Assembly: GCA_016795205.1 (NCBI GenBank)
Contig: JAEUHZ010000032.1
Location: 1-64,000 of the forward strand
Source: Planctomycetota bacterium
Lineage (GTDB): Bacteria; Planctomycetota; UBA1135; GCA-002686595
Reading direction: 5' to 3'
Length of the DNA stretch: 64,000 bases
Shown: positions 8,636-17,586 of the stretch, piece after piece
Numbering within the stretch: position 1 is the first letter of the stretch
How the letters are laid out: the number at the start of each line of letters is the position of its first letter
Position numbers and translations under genes: made by a program
Notes under the pieces: generated by a model
Told to the model about the DNA's origin: nothing
Databases searched by the model: none
Seen by the model: only the letters and a program-made list of their open reading frames with translations

Positions 8636-9355
8636 ATGTCGCTTCGTCCCCGTCTTGCGTCGCTCGTCCTCACCGCTTGCGCGCTGGCTGGCAGCGCGCG
8701 CGCCCAGGGACCCGTGCAACTGGCCCTGATGGGCGAGGTCGACCGCACGGGCGGGGCGCGCATCGAGGTCGACGTCACGTTCCTGGCCCGGGACGGACAG
8801 AGCGCCACGGCCTCCGTGGCGCTGTTCCTGGCCGAGCGCACGAGCGCGGCCGACCTGGGCGTGCTCCTCGAGCGGCGTCTGGCCGCGGCGGGCCTGCGCG
8901 TGCTGAACACCGGCTCGGGGCTGCCCCGCCCGGTGACGTGTCTGTTCGTCGAGGACGTGCTCTCCGTCGGCCTGCGCCTGGGCCACGGTCTGCGCGCCAC
9001 GCTGACCTTGGGCGAGGACCGGGCGGAGTCCGTGCGTCTGCTCGCGCCCTACGACGCGCGCCTGGACGCCGAGCTGCGGGTGACCGCGTCGACCTGGATG
9101 CCGCACGAGCGACGCCACGCGCGCGTCGAGTACCAGGCGCGCCTCGAGGCGGCCGCGCCGCCGGTCAAGATCGCCGACCAGCTCGCCGCGGCCTCGACGC
9201 GCGTGGGGTGGTCGGGCGAGATCCAGGGCCACGAGGTCTGGCGACCGGGCGCCACGGCCGCGGGTGGCGCGGTGGGGGCCGTGAACTTCGACCTCCAGAC
9301 CCAGGGGGATTGGCGGCTGGAGGTCGCGCTGGCGCCTCGGACCCAGGTCCGCTGA
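8636..9355 (+). CDS. Secreted protein of unknown function
   Basis: A 239-residue protein with a clear Sec signal peptide: basic MSLRPRL, a hydrophobic core, and cleavage expected after SARA, giving a mature start QGPVQL. The mature part looks beta-rich, with alternating hydrophobics (VDVTFLARD, DVLSVGLRLGHGLRATLTLG). No known domain, catalytic motif or lipobox was recognised. An SD-like CGGAG lies about ten bases before the ATG. It lies between tRNA-Gln and the rpoZ-like gene, which has its own promoter, so it is probably monocistronic. Confidence 0.75.
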   Translation: MSLRPRLASLVLTACALAGSARAQGPVQLALMGEVDRTGGARIEVDVTFLARDGQSATASVALFLAERTSAADLGVLLERRLAAAGLRVLNTGSGLPRPVTCLFVEDVLSVGLRLGHGLRATLTLGEDRAESVRLLAPYDARLDAELRVTASTWMPHERRHARVEYQARLEAAAPPVKIADQLAAASTRVGWSGEIQGHEVWRPGATAAGGAVGAVNFDLQTQGDWRLEVALAPRTQVR

Positions 9356-9375
9356 GGCGCGCTGTCCGCGGCGAG

Positions 9376-9405
9376 TTGACCCACCCGGCCCGGATCGGCT
9401 ACTTT
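9376..9405 (+). promoter_or_regulatory. Promoter of the rpoZ-like gene
   Basis: TTGACC (9376-9381), 18 bases, TACTTT (9400-9405). The predicted transcript would begin near 9412, leaving a leader of about 55 bases before the ATG at 9468. Confidence 0.65.
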
Positions 9406-9467
9406 CTCCCGCTTCCCGCGACCGCTTGCGGCCCGCCGCGCGGGCTCGCCCGGCCACACGAGCGAAC

Positions 9468-9680
9468 ATGGAATCCTCCCTGCCCCAGCGCCTCCAGAAG
9501 TCCGTCTCCGGCTCCTTCCACAAGACCGCGCTGCTCCAAAAGCGCGTGCGCGAGCTGATCCGCGGCTCGGCGCCGCTGATCGAGACGCGCGAGGTGAACC
9601 CGATCAAGATCGCCTTCCTCGAGATGGAGCGCGGGCTCATCGAGCTGATCCCCGAGGAAGAGTCGCCGGCCAGCCTCTGA
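9468..9680 (+). CDS. rpoZ: DNA-directed RNA polymerase omega subunit-like small protein
   Basis: A 70-residue protein. The core LLQKRVRELIRGSAPLIE, then NPIKIAFLEMERGLIEL, follows the omega pattern: a conserved helix with a basic 'R.L..G..PL' segment, then an Asn-Pro and a helix ending in 'E...G.I'. Omega assists assembly of the beta' subunit into RNA polymerase and in some bacteria helps bind ppGpp. The N-terminal 20 residues differ from proteobacterial omega, as is usual for this small, divergent family. The ATG at 9468 is chosen because it gives the family length. The gene is preceded by a good promoter and followed by lpxK after 79 bases. Confidence 0.72.
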   Translation: MESSLPQRLQKSVSGSFHKTALLQKRVRELIRGSAPLIETREVNPIKIAFLEMERGLIELIPEEESPASL

Positions 9681-9759
9681 GGCCGGGCCGGGCGCTGCGG
9701 ATCGCGCGCGACGCTTCTGAGCGCGGCGCGGCGCGCGCATCCTCTACGAGCTCCGCGCC

Positions 9760-10857
9760 ATGAGTCCGCCCGCCGACCGTCCACTGACCGCCGCCGAGCG
9801 TCTGGCGGTCCGCGGCGGGGCGATCGAGCTGCTGCGCGCGCCGGCGGCGCTGTTCGGCGCGCTCGTCGTCGCGCGGCGCGCGGCCTACGACCTGGGGCTC
9901 GCGCGCGGGGCGCGCCTCGACGTGCCGGTCGTCTCGATCGGCAACCTGACGGCCGGCGGCACGGGCAAGACGCCCGCCTGCGCCTGGCTCGCGCACGAGC
10001 TCGCGCGCCGCGGCTTCCGCCCGGGGATCCTCTCCCGCGGCTACGGCGCAGCGGCGGGCGAGGAGAACGACGAGTCGCGGCTGCTCGCGCGGCTCTTGCC
10101 CGGCGTGCCGCGCGTGGCCGATCCGCGGCGCGCTCGCGGCGGCGCGCTGCTCGTCGCGCGCGGCGCCACGGCGCTCGTGCTCGACGACGGCTTCCAGCAC
10201 CGTCAGCTCGCGCGCGACCTCGATCTCGTGCTCGTCGACGCGACGCGGCCCTGGGGCTTGCCGGCGCGGGATGGACGCCGACCCGTGCGGGCGCTGCTGC
10301 CGCGCGGCCTGCTGCGCGAGCCGCCCAGCTCGCTGGCGCGGGCCGACGCGCTGGTCGTGACGCGCAGCGACCAGGTCGACCCCGCGCGGCTCGCGGAGCT
10401 CGAGCGCGAGCTCGCCGGCCTGGCGCCGGGCAGGCCCTTGGCGCGCGCCGTCCATGCCCCGCGCGCGCTGCTCGACGAGCGCGGCGCGGAGCACGATCCC
10501 GCGACGCTCTCCGGCGTCGAGATCGACGCCGTCAGCGCGCTGGGCAACCCCGCGGGGTTCGAGGCCACGCTGCGCGCGCTGGGGGCTGTCGTCGTCGAGC
10601 ACCGCGTGTTCCCCGACCACCATCGCTTCGCGCTCCCGGAGCTCGCCGGCCTCGGAGCACGGCGCCCGCTGGTCGCGAGCGGCAAGGACGCCGTGAAGCT
10701 CGCGCCGCTCGGCGTGCCGCACCGCGTGCTCGACGTGGAGTTCCGGCTCGTCGCCGGCGCGGGGCCGATCGAGGCGCTGCTCGACGCTCTGCCGAGGACC
10801 GCGCCGGCTGGCCTGGGAGCCGCGGCCGGCGCTCCGACCGCGCGGAGGAGCCTGTGA
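9760..10857 (+). CDS. lpxK: Tetraacyldisaccharide 4'-kinase (LpxK)
   Basis: Phosphorylates the 4' position of the lipid A disaccharide at the inner membrane. The 365-residue protein has a hydrophobic/amphipathic N-terminal region, the P-loop SIGNLTAGGTGKTP around residues 59-72, the ILSRGYG motif and VLDDGFQHRQLARDLDLVLVD, all hallmarks of LpxK. A C-terminal FPDHHRF motif is also conserved. It overlaps the acyltransferase gene by four bases (GTGA), which fits a lipid A unit. Presence of lpxK argues for an outer membrane with lipid A. Confidence 0.95.
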   Translation: MSPPADRPLTAAERLAVRGGAIELLRAPAALFGALVVARRAAYDLGLARGARLDVPVVSIGNLTAGGTGKTPACAWLAHELARRGFRPGILSRGYGAAAGEENDESRLLARLLPGVPRVADPRRARGGALLVARGATALVLDDGFQHRQLARDLDLVLVDATRPWGLPARDGRRPVRALLPRGLLREPPSSLARADALVVTRSDQVDPARLAELERELAGLAPGRPLARAVHAPRALLDERGAEHDPATLSGVEIDAVSALGNPAGFEATLRALGAVVVEHRVFPDHHRFALPELAGLGARRPLVASGKDAVKLAPLGVPHRVLDVEFRLVAGAGPIEALLDALPRTAPAGLGAAAGAPTARRSL

Positions 10858-11873
10858 GCGCGGCGCCCGTTTCGCTGCTGCCGGCCGGCCTGCGACAGGA
10901 TTGGCCGGTGCCGCGGCAGGCGGCGCTGGGGGACCGCGGGGGCCTGCTGGCCTGGCTGGAGTACGCGGCCGGTCGCGGCGCGCTGGGCCTGCTCTCGCGC
11001 CTCCCCGACGCACCGCGCGAGGCGCTCGTCGAGGGCTGCGCGCGCCTCGCACGGCGCGTCGACCGCTCGCATTCCGACGCGGCGCGCGATTTCCTGCGCA
11101 CCGCCTGCGGCCCGGCGATCCCCGAGGCCGAGATCGAGGCGCGCGTGCTGCAGGCCTGGCGGCACTTCCTGCGGATCACGATCGAGAGCGCGGGCTTCGC
11201 GCGGCGCGTCGATTTCGCGCGCCTGGGGAGCCATCTGGACGGCGTCGACGTGCATCCCGACGCCGAGCGGCTGCGCCGCGCGGGCACCGGCACGATCTTC
11301 GTCACGGCGCACCTGGGCGACTGGGAGATCGGGCCGTCCATCCTGGCGCATCTGGGCTTCGACCCGTTCTACGCGGTGGTCAAGCCGCCCAAGAACCGGC
11401 CGCTCTCCGCGCACCTGCAGCGACTGCGGGAGGCGCGCGGGCTGCGCAGCCTGCCGCGGCGGGGCGCGATGCAGCACGCCTCGCAGGTGCTGCGTGGCGG
11501 CGGGTGCCTGGGCATGGTGCTCGACCAGCGCGCGCGGGTGCGGCCCGTGCTGGCACCGTTCTTCGGCCGGCTCGCGCGCTGCGACCGCAGCGCGGGCGTG
11601 CTCATGAAGCGCCTGCGGACGCCGGTGCTGGTCGGCGCGTGCTACCGCACGGCGCCCTGGCGCTGGCGGCTCAGCGTGCCGACCGTGATCCACCCCGACG
11701 AGCTCCAGGACGCCGACGCGATCGTCGCGCGCCTGAACCGCGAGTTCGAGGCGCGCATCCTGGAGGCGCCGGACCAGTACCTCTGGCTCCACGACCGCTA
11801 CCGCGGCGTGACCCAGCCGGGCCCACGGGCCGAGGCCACGCCCGCGCGGGACGAGGCCCCGTCGGACGGTTGA
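10854..11873 (+). CDS. LpxL/HtrB-type lipid A acyltransferase
   Basis: A 339-residue member of the lysophospholipid acyltransferase superfamily. Its catalytic H-x4-E motif is seen as TAHLGDWEIG near residue 153. GGGCLGMVLDQRARV and VPFF-like 'APFFGRLARC' follow in the family order, and the C-terminal WLHDRY resembles the WxHxRW of LpxL/HtrB. These enzymes add secondary acyl chains to lipid A precursors from acyl-ACP at the inner membrane. The start GTG overlaps the lpxK stop. The exact position acylated cannot be told. Confidence 0.88.
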   Translation: MSAAPVSLLPAGLRQDWPVPRQAALGDRGGLLAWLEYAAGRGALGLLSRLPDAPREALVEGCARLARRVDRSHSDAARDFLRTACGPAIPEAEIEARVLQAWRHFLRITIESAGFARRVDFARLGSHLDGVDVHPDAERLRRAGTGTIFVTAHLGDWEIGPSILAHLGFDPFYAVVKPPKNRPLSAHLQRLREARGLRSLPRRGAMQHASQVLRGGGCLGMVLDQRARVRPVLAPFFGRLARCDRSAGVLMKRLRTPVLVGACYRTAPWRWRLSVPTVIHPDELQDADAIVARLNREFEARILEAPDQYLWLHDRYRGVTQPGPRAEATPARDEAPSDG

Positions 11874-11897
11874 GCGCGCCGTCCGCGACGCTGGGCG

Positions 11898-11927
11898 CTG
11901 ACAAGCGGGGTCGGCGGCCGATACCTT
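11898..11927 (+). promoter_or_regulatory. Promoter of hldD, implying a leaderless mRNA
   Basis: CTGACA (11898-11903), 18 bases, TACCTT (11922-11927). The hldD ATG at 11934 begins only seven bases after the -10 box, about where transcription should start, and no Shine-Dalgarno sequence fits between them. Confidence 0.65.
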
Positions 11928-11933
11928 GCGCGC

Positions 11934-12953
11934 ATGCAAGGCATCCGGGCTGGTCGCGTCCTCGTCACGGGCGGCGCGGGGTTCATCGGCAGCGCGCTGG
12001 TCTGGGCGCTGAACCGGCGGGGCGTCGAGGACGTGCTCGTGGCGGACTTCCTGGGCGACAGCGAGAAGTGGCGCAACCTGACGCCGCTCTCCTACTCCGA
12101 CTACCTGGAGGCGGACGACCTCCTGGCGCTGGTCGAGGCCGACTCCGGGCGCCTGCGCGGCATCTCGACCGTCCTGCACATGGGAGCCTGCAGCTCGACC
12201 ACCGAGCGCGACGCGAGCTATCTCGTGCGCAACAACTTCGAGTACACGAAGAAGCTCGCGACCTGGGCCCTGGCGCGCGGCATCCGCTTCGTCTACGCCA
12301 GCTCCGCGGCGACCTACGGCGACGGCGCCCGCGGGATGTCCGACGAGGCGGACCTCCAGACGCTGCGTCCGCTGAACATGTACGGCTACTCGAAGCAGAT
12401 GTTCGACGCCTGGGCTCGTACGCACGGGCTGCTCGAGCGGCTGGTGGGCGTCAAGTACTTCAACGTGTTCGGGCCCAACGAGGACCACAAGGGCGACATG
12501 CGCAGCCTGGTGCAGAAGGCCTACCACCAGGTGCTCGAGACCGGCGCGATCCGGCTGTTCAAGAGCCACCGCCCCGAGTTCCAGGACGGCGAGCAGCGCC
12601 GCGACTTCGTCTACGTCAAGGACGCGGTCGCGATGACGCTGCACCTGGCGGAGAATCCCCAGGCGGGGGGGCTCTACAACGTCGGCACGGGGCAGGCGGC
12701 GACCTGGAACGAGCTGGCGCGCGCCGTGTTCGCGGCGCTCGAGCGACCGGTGCGCATCGAGTACGTCGACATGCCCGAGGCGCTGCGCGGCAAGTACCAG
12801 TACTTCACGCAGGCCACGGTGGCGCGCTTGGCGTCGGCGGGCTGGACGCGGCCGGCGACGCCGCTCGTCGCGGCGGTCAAGGACTACGTGCGCAATTACC
12901 TGGTGCCCGACGCGCGCTTGGGCGATGGCGCGGACGAAGGGAGCGCGGCGTGA
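11934..12953 (+). CDS. hldD: ADP-L-glycero-D-manno-heptose 6-epimerase
   Basis: Converts ADP-D-glycero-D-manno-heptose to the L form used for LPS inner core. The 339-residue extended SDR has GGAGFIG at residues 13-19, HMGACSSTTE, YASSAATYG and YGYSK with the catalytic Tyr150/Lys154 pair. The segments KYFNVFGPNE and FKSHRPEFQDGEQRRDFVYV are diagnostic for HldD over other epimerases. The stop overlaps the hldE GTG by four bases. A promoter places the transcription start at or next to the ATG. Confidence 0.95.
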   Translation: MQGIRAGRVLVTGGAGFIGSALVWALNRRGVEDVLVADFLGDSEKWRNLTPLSYSDYLEADDLLALVEADSGRLRGISTVLHMGACSSTTERDASYLVRNNFEYTKKLATWALARGIRFVYASSAATYGDGARGMSDEADLQTLRPLNMYGYSKQMFDAWARTHGLLERLVGVKYFNVFGPNEDHKGDMRSLVQKAYHQVLETGAIRLFKSHRPEFQDGEQRRDFVYVKDAVAMTLHLAENPQAGGLYNVGTGQAATWNELARAVFAALERPVRIEYVDMPEALRGKYQYFTQATVARLASAGWTRPATPLVAAVKDYVRNYLVPDARLGDGADEGSAA

Positions 12954-14425
12954 ACTCCAGCGAGCTGCTGGCCTTGCTCGCCGCGCGCGGCCAGCCGCGC
13001 CTCCTGATCGTCGGGGACCTGATCCTCGATCGCTACGTGTCGGGGGACGTGGCGCGCATCTCGCCCGAGGCTCCCATCCCCGTGCTGACCGCCCGGCGCT
13101 CCGAGGAGAAGCTGGGCGGCGCGGGCAACGTGGCCGCCAACCTGGTCGCCATGGGGGCCAAGGTCGACGTGGCGGGCGTCCTGGGCGACGACGGCTGGGG
13201 CCGCGCGCTGCGCGCCCTGCTCGAGGAGCTGGGCGTGGAGACCCGCGGCTGCGCCGTGGACGCCACGCGTCCGACGATCCAGAAGACGCGCATGATGAGC
13301 GGCTCGCAGCAGATGCTGCGCGTGGACTGGGAAGACGCGCGGCCGGTCTCCGGCGCGGCGCGCGACGCGCTGGTGGCCAGCCTGCCCGAGCGCGTGCGCG
13401 CGGCGCAGGCCGTGGTGCTGTCGGACTATGGCAAGGGCGTCCTGGTTCCCGAGGTCGTGTCGGCCGTGATCAGCGCCGCGCGGACCGCGCGCATCCCGGT
13501 CCTGGTCGACCCCAAGGGCGACGACTACCGGCGCTACCGCGGGGCGACGCTGGTCACGCCGAACAAGAAGGAGGCCGAGCAGGCCGTGGGCCGCAAGCTC
13601 TCCAGCCCACAGGAGCTGGCGGCCGCGGCCGACGAGCTCATGCGCACGGCCGAGCTCGACGCGGCCGTCGTCACGCTGGGCGCCGACGGGATCTTCTGGC
13701 GCGACCGGCACGGCGCCTCCGGGCGCGTGCCGGCGCAGGCCCGGGCGGTGTTCGACGTGACCGGCGCGGGCGACACGGTCGTGGCGCAGCTCGCCTTCCA
13801 CCTGGCCGACGGCCTGGCGCTGGGGCCCGCCGTCGAGCTCGCCAACCAGGCCGCCGCGATCACCGTCGCGCGCCTGGGCACGCACGCCGTCTCGCGCGCC
13901 GAGCTGGCGGCGCACCTGGCCGAGCACGCGCCGCACCGCGGCAAGGTCGTGCGCGGCGCGGAGCTCGAGACGCTGCTCGCCCAGTGGCGCAAGGACGGCC
14001 GGCGCATCGTCTTCACGAACGGCTGCTTCGACGTCCTGCACGTGGGTCACGTCGACTACCTGCGCTTCGCGAAGAGCAAGGGCGACGTGCTGCTGGTCGG
14101 GGTGAACGACGACGCCAGCGTCCAGCGCCTCAAGGGGCCCACGCGACCCGTGAACCCGCTCGACGACCGCCTGGAGGTCCTGGCCGCGCTCGAAATGGTC
14201 GACGCCGTGACGAGCTTCGCCGAGGACACGCCGGCGAAGATCGTCGAGCGCGTCACGCCGCACGTGCTCGTCAAGGGCCAGGATTGGGCCGAGAAGGGCG
14301 TCGTGGGGCGGGAGTGGGTCGAGGCGCACGGCGGCGTGGTGCACTTGGCGCCGCTCGTGCCCGGGCGCTCGACGACCACCATCCTGGAGCGCGCGCGGGG
14401 CGGGGCCGAGAGTTCGAGCTGCTGA
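12950..14425 (+). CDS. hldE: Bifunctional heptose 7-phosphate kinase / heptose 1-phosphate adenylyltransferase
   Basis: A 491-residue fusion. Residues 1 to about 320 are a PfkB-type kinase with LIVGDLILDRYVSG, GGAGNVAANL and the catalytic DVTGAGDT near residue 271. Residues from about 345 are a cytidylyltransferase-like domain with TNGCFDVLHVGHVDYL, carrying the HxGH motif near residue 364. The pair makes ADP-D-glycero-beta-D-manno-heptose, the substrate of HldD encoded just upstream. The GTG start overlaps the hldD stop. A split second set of the same two activities lies at 27540-29080. gmhA and gmhB are not in the window. Confidence 0.96.
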   Translation: MNSSELLALLAARGQPRLLIVGDLILDRYVSGDVARISPEAPIPVLTARRSEEKLGGAGNVAANLVAMGAKVDVAGVLGDDGWGRALRALLEELGVETRGCAVDATRPTIQKTRMMSGSQQMLRVDWEDARPVSGAARDALVASLPERVRAAQAVVLSDYGKGVLVPEVVSAVISAARTARIPVLVDPKGDDYRRYRGATLVTPNKKEAEQAVGRKLSSPQELAAAADELMRTAELDAAVVTLGADGIFWRDRHGASGRVPAQARAVFDVTGAGDTVVAQLAFHLADGLALGPAVELANQAAAITVARLGTHAVSRAELAAHLAEHAPHRGKVVRGAELETLLAQWRKDGRRIVFTNGCFDVLHVGHVDYLRFAKSKGDVLLVGVNDDASVQRLKGPTRPVNPLDDRLEVLAALEMVDAVTSFAEDTPAKIVERVTPHVLVKGQDWAEKGVVGREWVEAHGGVVHLAPLVPGRSTTTILERARGGAESSSC

Positions 14426-14440
14426 GCGGCTCGCGCGCGC

Positions 14441-14469
14441 AGCCGGCTCCCGCTGGGAGGCTCCCGGCT
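14441..14469. terminator. Hairpin between convergent hldE and S9 peptidase genes
   Basis: AGCCGG (14441-14446) pairs with CCGGCT (14464-14469), and CTCCC pairs with GGGAG inside it, with a 4-base bulge. It sits in the 49-base gap between two converging genes, so it could serve both strands. There is no T tract. Confidence 0.45.
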
Positions 14470-14474
14470 GTCGC

Positions 14475-16760
14475 TCAGGGGCCGAGCAGCCAGCGCTGGA
14501 TCGACTCGAGCTGCAGCGCGCGCCAGTGCACGCTCGCGGCGCCCGTCGGTCCGTGGCGCACGCCCGGGTAGAGCATCAGGTCGAACTGCTTGCCGGCCTT
14601 CTGGAGCGCCAGCGCGAGCTGCATCGTGTTCGCGGGGTGCACGTTGTCGTCGATCGCCCCGTGCACGAGCACCAAGCGTCCCGTCACGTCCTTGGCCGCG
14701 GCCACGACGCTCGTGCGCTCGTAGCCCGCCACGTTGTTCTGCGGCGTGCGCATGAAGCGCTCGGTGTAGATCGAGTCGTAGTTGCGCCAGTCCGTGACCG
14801 AGCCCCCGGCGATCCCCAGCCGGAAGAGCTTGGTCTTGGCCAGCGCGAAGGCCGTCTGGAACCCGCCATAGCTCCAGCCGGTGATCCCGATGCGCTCGGG
14901 GTCGGCGAGCCCCGCGTCGACCAGCCAGCGCACGCCGTCCACGAGGTCTTCGAGCTCGACCTCGCCCAGCCGCTGGTAGCAGTTCCAGGTCGAGACCGCG
15001 CCCTTGCCGCTGGACGTGCGTCCGTCGCAGCTCCACACGACGACGCCCTGCTGCGCCAAGAGCTGCTGGAACAGGCCGCTCACGCCGCCCCAGGCGTCCT
15101 TGACGGTCTGGGCGTGGGGGCCCCAGTAGCCGAAGACCATGACCGGGTAGCGCCGTCCGGGCTCGTAGCCGGGCGGCAGGATGCGCATGGCCTCCATGAC
15201 GAAGCCGTCGCGCGCCCGCACCTGGAGGAACTCGGGCCGTTGGAAGCCGCGCTCCCGGAGCGCGGGCGCCGGGTTCGCGTCGACGACGCGCAGCTCCAGG
15301 CCGTCCTCCGCCCGGTGGAGGCGGCGCTGCGGCGGCGTGCCGGCGTCGCTCCAGGTGTCCTCGAACAGCGTGAAGTCGGGGTTGAACTTGACCGCGTGGG
15401 TGCCCGGCCGGCTCGTGAGGCGCACCAGCCCGCTCCCGTCGAGCTTCACGGAGTAGGCGTCGAGCCCGATGGGGGAGCGCTCCGTGCCGCTGAAGAACAC
15501 GCGCCCCGAGCGCGGGTCGACGCCGTGCACCGTGCGGACCTCCCACTCGCCGCTCGTGACGGCGTTCAGGAGCAGAGGCCCACGGTAGCGATAGAGGTGG
15601 CGCCAGCCCGTGCGCTCGCTGGCCCACAGGAACGAGCCGTCGTCGAGGAATTCGAGCACCTCGCCGCGGTCGACCCAGGCCGGCGTCGTCTCGCGCACGA
15701 GCAGCTCGTCGCCGCCCGCGTCCGCGTCCGCCGCGCGCAGCTCCAGCCAGCGCTGCTCGCGGTCCTGGACTTGGTAATGCAGGCGCCCGCTCGGGCTCCA
15801 ATGCACGTTCACGATCAGCGGCTCGGCCTCCTTCCAGCGCCCGAGGTCGACATCGCGCGTCGTGCCGCTCGCCACGTCGACCAGCCGCAGCGCGACGGTC
15901 GGATTCGGCTCGCCGGCGCGCGGGTAGGGGAAGACCTCGACCTCCAGCCGCGGCCGGTAGCTGCCGTCCTCGACGAGCGTGTAGCGCGGGACGCGCGACT
16001 GGTCGAGGCGCAGGTAGGCGAGCGTGCGCGCGTCCGGGCTCCACCAGTAGCCGCGGAAGTTGCCGCGGCCGTAGAGCTCCTCCTGGTAGACCCAGTCGAG
16101 CTTGCCGTTCAGCACGTTTTCGGAGCCGTCCTGGGTCAGCCGCGTCGCGGCCCCGGTGCGCGCGTCCGCGACCCACAGATCGTTCGCGGCCACGAACGCC
16201 ACGCGCGCGCCGTCGGGGCTGAAGCTCAGCTCTTCCTCGGCGACGTCCGGCGTCGTCGTGAGCCGCAGCGCGCTGGCAGCCCCGGCCCGCGCGAGCCACA
16301 GGTCGCGGTCCTTGAGCACGAGCTGCGCCTCGGACTGGCGGTCGCGCGCGGCGCCCGCGTCGACGGCCAGCCGCCGCGCCTCGTCGTCGTCGGTCCCCGG
16401 GATCGCGCGCAGCGCGGCCTGCAGCGCGGCCGCGGGCTGATGCGGCGTCGCGGCGCCGGTCCGGGCGTCGACGCGCTCGCGCACCACGGCCTTCGTGGCG
16501 GGGTCCGTGCGCGTCGTGAGCCAGCTCGTGGCGTCGAGCCAGGTGCTGGCGGGGGCCGGCGTCCCGCCGTAGGCCACCTTCTCCGACCCCGAGCCGAAGA
16601 GCGACTCGAACGTGATCGGCTGCACGCCGGCGGCCCGCAGCGCCCCGGCCGCACGACCCGCGGCCGAGGCCTGGGGGGACGCTGCCTCGGGGCGCGAGGC
16701 GCAGGCGACGAGGAGCAGGAGCGGGAAGAAGAAGACCGCGGCGGGACGCGTCGTGTGCAT
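14475..16760 (-). CDS. S9 family prolyl oligopeptidase / dipeptidyl peptidase IV-like lipoprotein
   Basis: A 761-residue peptidase. The N-terminus has a hydrophobic stretch and a lipobox (LLLLVACAS), predicting a lipid-anchored envelope protein. A DPP IV-type beta-propeller region follows (LSFSPDGARVAFVAANDLWV, GNFRGYWWSPDARTLAYLRLD), then an alpha/beta-hydrolase domain with nucleophile Ser near residue 630 in GWSYGG, Asp in GAIDDNVHP and His in GVRHGP. The family removes X-Pro or similar dipeptides from peptides. The ATG at 16760 is the start that gives the lipoprotein signal. It is convergent with hldE. A minus-strand TACCCT -10-like box lies at 16790-16795. Confidence 0.92.
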   Translation of the reverse strand: MHTTRPAAVFFFPLLLLVACASRPEAASPQASAAGRAAGALRAAGVQPITFESLFGSGSEKVAYGGTPAPASTWLDATSWLTTRTDPATKAVVRERVDARTGAATPHQPAAALQAALRAIPGTDDDEARRLAVDAGAARDRQSEAQLVLKDRDLWLARAGAASALRLTTTPDVAEEELSFSPDGARVAFVAANDLWVADARTGAATRLTQDGSENVLNGKLDWVYQEELYGRGNFRGYWWSPDARTLAYLRLDQSRVPRYTLVEDGSYRPRLEVEVFPYPRAGEPNPTVALRLVDVASGTTRDVDLGRWKEAEPLIVNVHWSPSGRLHYQVQDREQRWLELRAADADAGGDELLVRETTPAWVDRGEVLEFLDDGSFLWASERTGWRHLYRYRGPLLLNAVTSGEWEVRTVHGVDPRSGRVFFSGTERSPIGLDAYSVKLDGSGLVRLTSRPGTHAVKFNPDFTLFEDTWSDAGTPPQRRLHRAEDGLELRVVDANPAPALRERGFQRPEFLQVRARDGFVMEAMRILPPGYEPGRRYPVMVFGYWGPHAQTVKDAWGGVSGLFQQLLAQQGVVVWSCDGRTSSGKGAVSTWNCYQRLGEVELEDLVDGVRWLVDAGLADPERIGITGWSYGGFQTAFALAKTKLFRLGIAGGSVTDWRNYDSIYTERFMRTPQNNVAGYERTSVVAAAKDVTGRLVLVHGAIDDNVHPANTMQLALALQKAGKQFDLMLYPGVRHGPTGAASVHWRALQLESIQRWLLGP

Positions 16761-16952
16761 GCAGGGCGCTCGGGGTGGGTGGAGCGCAGAGGGTATCCGC
16801 GGACAGGCGCCGCGGGCCGCGCTTCGGGCCGCGAAACCCGCGCGGCACGTGCGCGACGCGCGCGCTGGGCGCGCTGTCTTGCAGGCGCGCTCCGCCGCCG
16901 GTATCACCCTCCGCCCTCCGTCCCCCTTCCGTCCCTCCCCGCGCCGCCCCCC
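16761..16952. other. Divergent intergenic region, S9 peptidase / DUF350 gene
   Basis: A 192-base region that holds a minus-strand TACCCT (16790-16795) toward the peptidase and a plus-strand TTGCAG-N17-TATCAC (16879-16907) toward the DUF350 gene. Nothing coding was recognised in it. Confidence 0.5.
16879..16907 (+). promoter_or_regulatory. Candidate promoter of the DUF350 gene
   Basis: TTGCAG (16879-16884), 17 bases, TATCAC (16902-16907), about 45 bases before the ATG at 16953. Confidence 0.45.
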
Positions 16953-17570
16953 ATGCTCCCCGCGCTCCCGCTCCCCGCCCTGGTGCTCGTCCCCACCGCC
17001 CTGATCGAACCCGCCGCCGAGGCCGCCGGCCCGGGCCTGGGCGGGGGCGCGTTGGCGCTGCTCCTGGGCGTCGTCCAACTGCTCGTGTCGCTGGCGCTCT
17101 TCACGCTGGCCGTGAACAACGGCCTGGCCGTCGTCGGCCGCATGATCGAGGGCCTCGACATCTGGGGCGAGATCCAGCGCAAGAACGTCGCGGTGGGCCT
17201 GCTGGCGGCCGGCGCCGTGATCGCCTACACGAACGTCGTCTCCGGCGGGATCGAGGGCATGACGAAGGGCCTGCAGAGCCTGGTCGTGTTCGACTTCAAG
17301 AACGGCCTGTCGGCCGTGCTGGGTGGCGCGGTGAACCTCGTCGTGGCACTCGCCGTGGCCGGGTTCGCGATCTCGTGGACGTTCAAGATCATGGATCGCT
17401 GGACCAGGAGCGTCGACGAGCGGGCCGAGTTCAAGGCCGGCAACGCCGCGATCGGCGTGGTGCACGCCGGCATCCTGATCGGCGCCTCGACGCTCATCGA
17501 GGCCGGCGTCTCGGGCGTGAGCTCGGGCCTGACCCAGTTCCTCTCGAGCCTGTTCGCCACGCTGGCCTGA
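16953..17570 (+). CDS. DUF350 family inner-membrane protein
   Basis: A 205-residue, highly hydrophobic protein with about six predicted membrane segments after a hydrophobic N-terminus. It contains the DUF350 pattern twice: EIQRKNVAVGLLAAGAVIA and EFKAGNAAIGVVHAGILIG, each a charged turn with a conserved Asn at the start of a helix. The family's function is not established, although members often neighbour ion-channel or polyamine/glutathione-ligase genes. No such partner is next to this copy. The ATG at 16953 is selected because it precedes the hydrophobic N-terminus. The methyltransferase gene begins 16 bases after the stop. Confidence 0.82.
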   Translation: MLPALPLPALVLVPTALIEPAAEAAGPGLGGGALALLLGVVQLLVSLALFTLAVNNGLAVVGRMIEGLDIWGEIQRKNVAVGLLAAGAVIAYTNVVSGGIEGMTKGLQSLVVFDFKNGLSAVLGGAVNLVVALAVAGFAISWTFKIMDRWTRSVDERAEFKAGNAAIGVVHAGILIGASTLIEAGVSGVSSGLTQFLSSLFATLA

Positions 17571-17586
17571 GCCCCGGCCGCCCGTC

